Below, piece after piece: positions 26,098 through 32,586 of a stretch of DNA of 64,000 nucleotides (positions are counted from its first letter, which is position 1; each line of letters opens with the position of its first letter). A model generated the notes under the pieces. That model ran no database searches. It saw nothing but the letters and a program-made list of their open reading frames with translations, and was not told where the DNA came from. The translations under genes were made by a program, and so were the position numbers. Origin of the DNA: JACVRW01 sp963821275 (lineage in GTDB: Bacteria > Actinomycetota > Thermoleophilia > Solirubrobacterales > Thermoleophilaceae). The stretch is from assembly GCA_963821275.1 (NCBI GenBank), contig CAWGDF010000001.1:620001-684000 (forward strand). The letters run 5' to 3'.

Positions 26098-27069
26098 GTG
26101 GCGGTTTCGCAGGTCTCGGTGGTCGGGGCCGGCCATGTTGGCTCAGCCGTGGCCAACGCCCTCGTGCTGCTTCGCGCGTCTGACCGGGTCGTCCTGTTCG
26201 ACCGCGATCCCGCCCGTGCCGAGGGAGAGGCCTGGGACATCGCCGACACGATCCCGCTGCTGTCCGAGATGGAGATCACGCCCACGGCCGACTACGCCGA
26301 CCTCGGTGGCTCCGACGCCGTGGTGGTCACGGTTGGGGCTACGCGCGCGCCCGATCAGAGCCGCCTCGACATCCTGGGCGCGAACGCCGGCGTCATCGCC
26401 ACCGTCGTCGGTGCGCTCGATCAGGTCTGTCCGGACGCCGTCGTGATCCTTGTCAGCAACCCGGTGGACGTGCTGACCCGCATCGCGATCGAGACCTCAA
26501 CCCGACCGGCTCACCTGCTCATGGGCTCCGGCACGGTTCTCGACGGGGCGCGACTACGGCACCGGCTCGGCAAGCTTCTCGAGGTCCAGAAGGAGGATGT
26601 TCACGTTCCGGTCGTCGGCGAGCACGGGGACAGCTCGTTCCCCGTCTGGTCGAGCGCCACCGTGGGCGCGATACGGCTCGACGAGTACCCGCTGCCTGAC
26701 CACACATCTTTGGCCCGGCTCGAGGACGAGCTGACCACCGCCACCCGCACGCGCGGGCTTGACATCCATGCTCGCAAGGGGTTCACCAGCTACGGCGTCG
26801 CGGGCGCCGCGGCGCGCATCGTGCGGGCCGTGCTCCGGGACGAGAAGCGGATATTCATGGTCTCCGTACCGGCCACGGACGACTACGGGATCGGGAACGT
26901 TACGCTCAGCCTGCCGTGCGTCATCGGACGAGCGGGAGTCGAGCGGCAGCTGCTGCTGCCCCTGTCCGAGGAAGAGCAGCGGATGCTCCAGCGCTCGGCC
27001 GAGATCCTCGAGACGGCGTACCGGTCGCTGACCGCGGCGCGAAGCTCGACGGAGTCGCGCCCGCGCTGA
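26098..27069 (+). CDS. Lactate/malate dehydrogenase family enzyme
   Basis: The product is 323 residues. The Rossmann start VSVVGAGHVGSAVANALVL, then VVLFDRDPARAEGEAWD (Asp choosing NAD), the catalytic loop GATRAPDQSR, VSNPVDVLTRIA, GSGTVLDGARLRHRLG and GEHGDSSFPVWSS (catalytic His176) all fit the family and look LDH-like overall. The specificity residue (Gln102 of LDH, Arg in MDH) corresponds to Arg83, which favours a dicarboxylic substrate such as oxaloacetate. It is therefore either malate dehydrogenase on an LDH scaffold or another 2-hydroxyacid enzyme. The gene stands alone with a leaderless-type promoter. Confidence 0.85.
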   Translation: MAVSQVSVVGAGHVGSAVANALVLLRASDRVVLFDRDPARAEGEAWDIADTIPLLSEMEITPTADYADLGGSDAVVVTVGATRAPDQSRLDILGANAGVIATVVGALDQVCPDAVVILVSNPVDVLTRIAIETSTRPAHLLMGSGTVLDGARLRHRLGKLLEVQKEDVHVPVVGEHGDSSFPVWSSATVGAIRLDEYPLPDHTSLARLEDELTTATRTRGLDIHARKGFTSYGVAGAAARIVRAVLRDEKRIFMVSVPATDDYGIGNVTLSLPCVIGRAGVERQLLLPLSEEEQRMLQRSAEILETAYRSLTAARSSTESRPR

Positions 27070-27107
27070 CGGCCCGCGGCCGGCGAGGGCGGCGGACCCG
27101 AGGCGCC

Positions 27108-27113
27108 TATGCT
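27108..27113 (+). promoter_or_regulatory. -10 element of a likely leaderless methyltransferase gene
   Basis: TATGCT is followed by 6 nt (CCCACC) and GTG, with no Shine-Dalgarno. Confidence 0.5.
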
Positions 27114-27119
27114 CCCACC

Positions 27120-27920
27120 GTGGCCGGCGAATACGCGATCGCCGGGGGTCTCGCCGACGCCCAACGCCTGGCACGGCAGGCGCACGTCATGGCCCAGGCG
27201 ACCGGGGCGTTTCTCTCTGGACTTGGCCTCGCGTCCGGGTGGGCTTGCCTGGACGTCGGCTGCGGCGACGGGCAGGTGACGATCGCGATGGCACGGACCG
27301 CGGGCCCCGGTGGGCGCGCGGTCGGAGTCGACGTCGACGCCGAGGCGCTCGACCTGGCACGCGAGGAGGCGAAGCGCGCGGGGCTGAGCACGGAATTCGT
27401 CGAGCATGACGCCACCCGGCCGATCGCGACCGAAGCCTTCGACCTCGCCTACGCGCGGCTTCTGCTCAGCCATCTCGTCGACCCTGCGGCAGCAGTGCGC
27501 GCGATGCGGGCGGAGGTGCGCCCTGGAGGGACGGTCGCGGTCGAGGACCTGTTCGTGGGGACCTTGCGCAGCGACCCGCCCGCGCCGGCGCTCGATCGCC
27601 TCCAGGACGTGTATTGCGCGACGGTTCGCTTCCACGGCGGCGATCCGACGATCGGGCCGCGTCTGCGCGCCCTGCTACGGGCCAGCGGCCTGGAAGACGT
27701 GTGCGAGGAGACGGTTACCAACCCGATGGAGACGGTCGACGAGAAGCTGTTCCTCGCCCAGCTCGTGCGCAACATGCGCGCCTCCATCCTCGAAGCCGGC
27801 GCCGCAACGGGCGACCAGATCGACGAGCTCGAGGCGAGCGTCGAGCAAGCGGCCCGGGACCCGAAGACCGTCTTCTACCAGGCGCGCATCCATCAGGTGT
27901 CGGGACGGCGGAGCCGATGA
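27120..27920 (+). CDS. SAM-dependent class I methyltransferase
   Basis: The product is 266 residues. Motif I is CLDVGCGDGQVTIAMA, the acidic end of strand 2 is VGVDVDAEALDLARE, and the post-motif is FDLAYARLLLSHLVDP. GTVAVEDLFVG follows, then a helical C-terminal part. The fold is a standard Rossmann methyltransferase; the substrate is not predictable. Its stop overlaps the next ATG (ATGA at 27917), so it is translationally coupled to an ECF sigma factor. Confidence 0.85.
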   Translation: MAGEYAIAGGLADAQRLARQAHVMAQATGAFLSGLGLASGWACLDVGCGDGQVTIAMARTAGPGGRAVGVDVDAEALDLAREEAKRAGLSTEFVEHDATRPIATEAFDLAYARLLLSHLVDPAAAVRAMRAEVRPGGTVAVEDLFVGTLRSDPPAPALDRLQDVYCATVRFHGGDPTIGPRLRALLRASGLEDVCEETVTNPMETVDEKLFLAQLVRNMRASILEAGAATGDQIDELEASVEQAARDPKTVFYQARIHQVSGRRSR

Positions 27921-28930
27921 GCTCAGCCGAGCAGCTGACGGATCCGCGCGATGAATCGGCGTTCGCTGCGCTTGTCGAGAGGCACCGAGCGGAGCTGCAG
28001 GTCCACTGCTACCGGATGCTCGGCTCGTTCGAGGACTCCGAGGATCTCGTCCAGGAGACCTTCCTGCGCGCATGGCGCAAGCGCGCGAGCTTCAGCTCCG
28101 ACGGTCGCTCCACGTTCCGGGCCTGGCTCTATCGGATCGCGACGAACGCGTGCCTCGACGTGCTTCGTCGCAGGCCGCGCCGAGTGCTGCCGCCGGAGGT
28201 GGCGGCGGCAGGGGACCCAAACGCGCCGCCTTCTCCACCGGCGGACCTTCCCTGGCTGCAGCCCTATCCCGATCGGTTGCTCGAGTCGATCGCCCCATCG
28301 GAGGAGGAGCCGGCTGCGGTAATCGTCGCGCGGGAGACGATCGAGCTCGCCTTCCTCGCCGCGATCCAGCTCCTGCCGCCGAGACAGCGGGCGGCGCTGA
28401 TCCTCCGCGACGTGCTCGGCTGGTCGGCTAAGGACACGGCCTCACTGCTCGAGGCGAGCGTCGCCTCCGCCAACAGCGCGCTGCAGAGGGCCCGGACGAC
28501 ACTGCGTGACCACCTGCCCGAGCACCGAACGGACTGGGCGCAGTCCTCGAGGCCGAGCGCGCAGGAGCACGAGCTGCTTCGACGCTACGTGGACGCCCAC
28601 GAGCGGGCCGACGCCGACGCGCTGGCCGAGCTGCTGCGCGAGGACGCACGGCTCACGATGCCTCCGCACCCCACGTGGTACATGGGCAGGGACGCGATCG
28701 TCATCGCCTCGGAGAAGGGCTTCGACCCCGAGTTCGGCCGCCTGCGGAGCATCGTGGCCGGCGCGAACATGCAGCCGGCGGCCGCGCACTACCTCCGCCG
28801 ACCGGACGAATCGGAGTACCGGCCGCTGGCGCTCGACGTGCTTCGAATCGAAGGCGGCCGAGTGGCGGAGATCAGCTCGTTCGTGTTCCCCGGGCTGTTC
28901 CCGGCGTTTGGCCTCCCGCCGACGCTGTGA
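27917..28930 (+). CDS. ECF RNA polymerase sigma factor with C-terminal SnoaL-like domain
   Basis: The product is 337 residues. The sigma-2 region shows ELQVHCYRMLGSFEDSEDLV and AWLYRIATNACLDVLRRRP. Sigma-4 shows LPPRQRAALILRDVLGWSAK and SVASANSALQRARTTL. The NTF2/SnoaL-like tail includes ADALAELLREDARLTMPPHP and YMGRDAIVIASEKGF. It has the same architecture as the sigma factor at 17735. It lies between a methyltransferase (overlapping) and a DHFR-like gene (66 bp downstream), likely one transcription unit in which the sigma factor may drive its own neighbours. Confidence 0.85.
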   Translation: MSSAEQLTDPRDESAFAALVERHRAELQVHCYRMLGSFEDSEDLVQETFLRAWRKRASFSSDGRSTFRAWLYRIATNACLDVLRRRPRRVLPPEVAAAGDPNAPPSPPADLPWLQPYPDRLLESIAPSEEEPAAVIVARETIELAFLAAIQLLPPRQRAALILRDVLGWSAKDTASLLEASVASANSALQRARTTLRDHLPEHRTDWAQSSRPSAQEHELLRRYVDAHERADADALAELLREDARLTMPPHPTWYMGRDAIVIASEKGFDPEFGRLRSIVAGANMQPAAAHYLRRPDESEYRPLALDVLRIEGGRVAEISSFVFPGLFPAFGLPPTL

Positions 28931-28996
28931 GCGATGAGTTTCTCGCGAGGCTTCGTTGTAGAAGACGAAGATGCCATCGGTCAATAGGGAGACCCA

Positions 28997-29647
28997 ATGA
29001 GAATCCTCGCTGTCAACACGTTCATGTCGCTCGACGGCGTAATGCAGTCGCCCGGCGGTCCCGACGAGGACCCGACGGGCGACTTCACGCTAGGTGGCTG
29101 GGCCGCCAACTACTTCGACGACGAGATGATGGGCCAGATGGCTGAGGCCGAGCCCTACGAGCTGCTGCTCGGCCGCGGGACCTACGAGATCTTTGCGGCG
29201 CACTGGCCGTACGACGAGGGTCCGATCGCCGACCAGCTCAACAGCACCCGCAAGCACGTCGCCTCAAGGACGCTGGAGCGTGTGGAATGGAACAACTCCA
29301 CCCTGATCACCGGGGACGTCGCCGACTACGTCGCAGAGCTCAAGAGCCAGAGCGGCTCCGAGATCCAGGTCCACGGCAGCCCGGGGCTCATCCAGACGCT
29401 GCTCAGCCACAACCTCATCGACGAGTTCCGGCTGTGGATCTTCCCCGTGGTGATCGGCGCAGGCAAGCGCTTCTTCGGTGACGGCGCGACCCCCGCCGCG
29501 CTGAAGCTCGTCGACAGCAAGGTCTCGGCGACCGGCGTCACGATCAACACCTACAAGCGCGCGGGCGACGTCGACGCCGGGTCGTTCGAATTCGACGAGC
29601 CGACCGAGGCGGAGATCAAGCGGCGGGAACGGCTCGCGGAGGCCTAG
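28997..29647 (+). CDS. Dihydrofolate-reductase-like protein (RibD C-terminal fold)
   Basis: The product is 216 residues, with GGGAG before the ATG. Motifs are ILAVNTFMSLDGVMQSPGGP, ELLLGRGTYEIFAAHWP, HVASRTLERVEWNNSTLI, IQVHGSPGLIQTLLSHNLID and WIFPVVIGAGKRFF. It is homologous to the protein at 16616 but carries a 25-residue acidic/basic tail. Enzymatic substrate is unknown in this family. Association with an ECF sigma gene in both cases is noteworthy. Confidence 0.85.
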   Translation: MRILAVNTFMSLDGVMQSPGGPDEDPTGDFTLGGWAANYFDDEMMGQMAEAEPYELLLGRGTYEIFAAHWPYDEGPIADQLNSTRKHVASRTLERVEWNNSTLITGDVADYVAELKSQSGSEIQVHGSPGLIQTLLSHNLIDEFRLWIFPVVIGAGKRFFGDGATPAALKLVDSKVSATGVTINTYKRAGDVDAGSFEFDEPTEAEIKRRERLAEA

Positions 29648-29827
29648 CCAAGGCCTCCCCTCGCTTCTGTTGGGCCGGGGCGTCGAGTTCTGGCCAGCGG
29701 CGGCGCAAAACTCGACGAGCGAGGTGCGCCTCGGCCGCCGCGGTGACGTTGTGGGCGCTGTGGGGCCGCCAATGCCACATCCGGCGCCGCGGCCCCCCGC
29801 CCAACGGTAAGCGAGAGCGGGCGCCGG

Positions 29828-29957
29828 CTACCAGCGAACGAGCGCCTGATCGGCCTCGAGCCGGAGTGCCATAGCGGTGATCAGGCGGATCACGTTCTCC
29901 ACGTCGTTGAGCTCGACGAGCTCCACCTGCGAGTGCATGGCGAGCACCGCGGTATGG
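29828..29957 (-). pseudogene. Metallopeptidase (M42/M20-like) C-terminal remnant
   Basis: The frame reads SHTAVLAMHSQVELVELND then VENVIRLITAMALRLE and stops. The HS-VE-V-L-DVE pattern is the last catalytic strand and helix of M42 and related aminopeptidases. Only about 43 codons are left, abutting the stop of the secreted protein gene. The bases 29648-29827 contain nothing recognisable. Confidence 0.6.
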
Positions 29958-30812
29958 CTAGGGATCGACGTAGGGGCTGAAGCTGCTGGGCTCGACGCGA
30001 GCGGTGCAGCCCCCGACGGTGACGTTGGCGAGGAGCACCAACGACGTGGCGTCTCGAAAGTCGCCCTGCGCGGTGACGGTGACGGGCGGGTCCGAGAAGT
30101 TGGTCGTATCGGCAAAGCTGAACAGGCCGGTCTGTGGGTCGATCGGCGCGGAGACGTGGTGTGCCGGCCCGACGCCGCACGGCGACTCGACCAGCGGCAC
30201 GAACGAGTAGTAGACCACGTGGCCCCCGGCCACTTGGAGGCGGTCGGTGAAGTTGTTCCTGGCGCTGTTCACGAAATAGCCGTCGCGCGGCTCGATCGAA
30301 ATCGCCGGGCGGGCCACTAGCACGCGACGCGTGGTGGCGGCCAGCGCGCGATCCTCGCTGTCACCGTCCGAGTCGAAGTCGACCCTCTGCGCCACCCGCA
30401 CCGACACCGGAGCGCGACGGCCCGCCCCCGCGAACCGGGCAACGGCTTTCGGGAAGCGCACGTGATAGCCGCCCGCGAGCCGCCGCCCATCCAGGTCGAA
30501 CTGCTGCCTCGCGACCCGGGACCTGTCGCCCACGCGCACGACCACCCGCCCCAGGTGGACCGTCTCCGGTCGCTCCCTCGCCAGCGCGCGCGGCGTCCCG
30601 CGCGCGTGACTCACCCGCACCCAGACGATGAGACGCCCGGCGTCCCGGCCCCGCCTGGGGACCAGCGCCCGGATCTTGCCGATCTGAGGCGAGCCTGCGA
30701 GCAGATCGCCACCGGCCTTCGCGTGGCCTGGCCGGGCGAGCGTCCAGACGCCGACCAGGGCCAGAACCGCGGCTGCAGCGAGCGTAGCCCTCATGGCCAG
30801 CGATCGCTCCAT
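29958..30812 (-). CDS. Secreted protein of unknown function
   Basis: The product is 284 residues. An N-terminal signal (MRATLAAAAVLALVGVWTLA; the second Met may be the start) is followed by a basic beta-rich region, where HVRFPKAVARFAGAGRRAP and RVDFDSDGDSEDRALA suggest a domain boundary. The C-terminal half has VNSARNNFTDRLQVAGGHVV, YSFVPLVESPCGVGPAHHVS and a final VTVGGCTARV, with two cysteines. I do not recognise a family. It lies 27 bp downstream of the lysyl oxidase gene on the same strand and may be co-expressed and exported with it. Confidence 0.6.
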   Translation of the reverse strand: MERSLAMRATLAAAAVLALVGVWTLARPGHAKAGGDLLAGSPQIGKIRALVPRRGRDAGRLIVWVRVSHARGTPRALARERPETVHLGRVVVRVGDRSRVARQQFDLDGRRLAGGYHVRFPKAVARFAGAGRRAPVSVRVAQRVDFDSDGDSEDRALAATTRRVLVARPAISIEPRDGYFVNSARNNFTDRLQVAGGHVVYYSFVPLVESPCGVGPAHHVSAPIDPQTGLFSFADTTNFSDPPVTVTAQGDFRDATSLVLLANVTVGGCTARVEPSSFSPYVDP

Positions 30813-30839
30813 TCGCCCGGCACCCTATCCGCCGGCGCT

Positions 30840-31712
30840 TCAGGGCGCCCGCAGCAGCCTGACGGTGGGCCGGCCGCGGGTGTTGCGGACGATCCGGATC
30901 ACCGCGCGCGACGTGTTGTTCCGGTACGTGCGCTCCGCGAGCGAGTGGTCGGGATTGACCGTGTGGACGAGGATGTAGCGCCCCGTGGGGAGGCCGGTGA
31001 TCTCTATCTCCTGGCCCTCGAGATGGGCGTCGTAGTTGTCGCCGTATCCGACAGAGATGCCCTCGCGCAGACCCGACAGGTGGGGCTTGCCCTTGCCGCA
31101 CTCGGTTGCGAAGGCCGCGAGGCCACGCCTGCCCCGCAACGGCCGGTGCGAGGGTGTGGAGTAGCGGTCGCCGAGGCAGAAGCCCGTCTTGCGGTCACGC
31201 CCGAGGCGCCGGCCACCGCCCGGGCGGCGCAGCTCGTAGCGCATGAAGCCGAGGTAGTGCCAGTGGCTGTGGTCCGCGGAATGCACGTAGCGCAGCCGTG
31301 CAGGCAGTGTATGCCGCACCTCCGAGCCGTCGCGCCGAGTCACCACCTGCGTCGTGGCCAGGAGCGACGGCCGGCGCGCGTCCCGGCGGGCCTCTACCAC
31401 GAGCGGACCGGCACCAAGGTTGTCGGCGGCAGAGCGAAAGCCGAGTATGAACCGCCGGCTGCCGCCGCGCTGACCAGCGCGCACGGTGAGCTGCCGCGGC
31501 GACTGCGGGGAGAGATCCGGCAGCAGGCTCCGTGCTCCACCCGCCGGCGAGCCGACCTGTGTGGCCCACACCGTGGCGACGCCGCAGAACACGGCCACGA
31601 GAGCGGCAAGCGCCCCTCGCACGGCCAACGCCCGAGCGCGGCCCGAGCCGGGGCTACGAGTGCGAGGCTCGTTCCGCTGGTCCTCGATCCCGGCATGATC
31701 CCACGGGCTCAC
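30840..31712 (-). CDS. Bacterial lysyl oxidase-like copper protein, secreted
   Basis: The product is about 290 residues from GTG 31712, or 304 from GTG 31754. The N-terminal region has one hydrophobic segment (GALAALVAVFCGVATVW) serving as signal/anchor. The body carries LLPDLSPQSPRQLTV, RRFILGFRSAADNLGAGPL, the copper site HSADHSHWHYLGFMRYEL, KTGFCLGDRY, GISVGYGDNYDAHLEGQ and TGRYILVHTVNPDHSLAE. These are lysyl-oxidase hallmarks. In animals the enzyme oxidises lysine side chains to aldehydes with Cu and an LTQ cofactor formed from Lys and Tyr; bacterial homologues exist with little characterisation. Its promoter overlaps that of the divergent hydrolase. Confidence 0.8.
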   Translation of the reverse strand: MSPWDHAGIEDQRNEPRTRSPGSGRARALAVRGALAALVAVFCGVATVWATQVGSPAGGARSLLPDLSPQSPRQLTVRAGQRGGSRRFILGFRSAADNLGAGPLVVEARRDARRPSLLATTQVVTRRDGSEVRHTLPARLRYVHSADHSHWHYLGFMRYELRRPGGGRRLGRDRKTGFCLGDRYSTPSHRPLRGRRGLAAFATECGKGKPHLSGLREGISVGYGDNYDAHLEGQEIEITGLPTGRYILVHTVNPDHSLAERTYRNNTSRAVIRIVRNTRGRPTVRLLRAP

Positions 31713-31722
31713 GGTCCGGTTG

Positions 31723-31728
31723 TACTCT
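31723..31728 (+). promoter_or_regulatory. -10 element before the alpha/beta hydrolase
   Basis: TACTCT is followed by 6 nt (GCGCCG) and the codon GTT at 31735. This matches the spacing of other leaderless genes here, but GTT is not a usual start codon. Confidence 0.4.
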
Positions 31729-31734
31729 GCGCCG

Positions 31735-32526
31735 GTTCCCGTACTGCGCGCCACCTCTTCCGACGGGACCGCGATCGCCTACGACGCCGGCGGCTCAGGA
31801 CCGCCGGTTGTGCTCGTGCACGGGGCGCTCTCGGACCGGCGCCACGCGTTCGGCGCTGTGCGCCCGCTGCTCGAGCGGCGGGTGACCGTGTACGCGCTCG
31901 ACCGGCGCGGTCACGGCGACAGCGGGGACTCCTCCGTGTACTCGCCGAGCTGCGAGCACGAGGACGTGGCCGCACTGCTGGGCGCGGTGCCGGGACCGGC
32001 CGACCTGATCGGGCACTCCTTCGGCGCCCTGTGTGCGCTCGAGGCTGCCCGAGCGGGCGCCGAGATCCGCAGGCTCGTGCTGTACGAGGGAGTGCCGCGC
32101 GACGGGCGGACGATCAGCCCCGACGGCTTGGCTGAGCGGGTGGACGTTCTCGTGCGCGAGGGCCGGCCGGAGGCGGCGCTGGAGCGCGTCCTGGCCGAGG
32201 TCGAGCACCACGGACCGGCCCAGCTGGCCCGAGACCACCGGGCCCCGAGCTGGTCGGCGTCGGTGGCGGGCGTGGCGGTGCTCGACCGCGAGCTCGCGCT
32301 CGAGAACGAGTACCGGTTCCTGCCGCGGCGCTACACCGGCATGACCGCGCCGACGCTCGTGCTGGCCGGCGAAAGGAGCGCGCCCTCGGTCCGGGCCGAC
32401 GCGGAGGCGGTGGCCGCCGGCCTCCCCGACGCGCGCCTGACGCTCCTGGCCGGCCAGAGTCATGGCTGTCTGCACCGGGCGCCCCAGCTGTTCGCAGACA
32501 CGGTCCTGGAATTCCTCGGGCGCTAG
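31735..32526 (+). CDS. Alpha/beta hydrolase
   Basis: The product is about 263 residues. Motifs are GTAIAYDAGGSGPPVVLVHG, VYALDRRGHGDSGDS, the nucleophile elbow LIGHSFGA (Ser95), TAPTLVLAGERSAP (acid region) and GQSHGCLHRAPQLF (catalytic His). The start is uncertain. A TTG at 31720 lies in frame but upstream of the -10-like box. The sequence after GTT 31735 (PVLRATSSDGTAIAYD) is what a normal N-terminus of this family looks like. It is divergent from the lysyl oxidase gene. Confidence 0.8.
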   Translation, partial: VPVLRATSSDGTAIAYDAGGSGPPVVLVHGALSDRRHAFGAVRPLLERRVTVYALDRRGHGDSGDSSVYSPSCEHEDVAALLGAVPGPADLIGHSFGALCALEAARAGAEIRRLVLYEGVPRDGRTISPDGLAERVDVLVREGRPEAALERVLAEVEHHGPAQLARDHRAPSWSASVAGVAVLDRELALENEYRFLPRRYTGMTAPTLVLAGERSAPSVRADAEAVAAGLPDARLTLLAGQSHGCLHRAPQLFADTVLEFLGR

Positions 32527-32586
32527 CCGGCCATCCACGGAAGCCACGTCGCCCCCGCCTGTAATAGTTTGCGCCCGGGGACGCCG

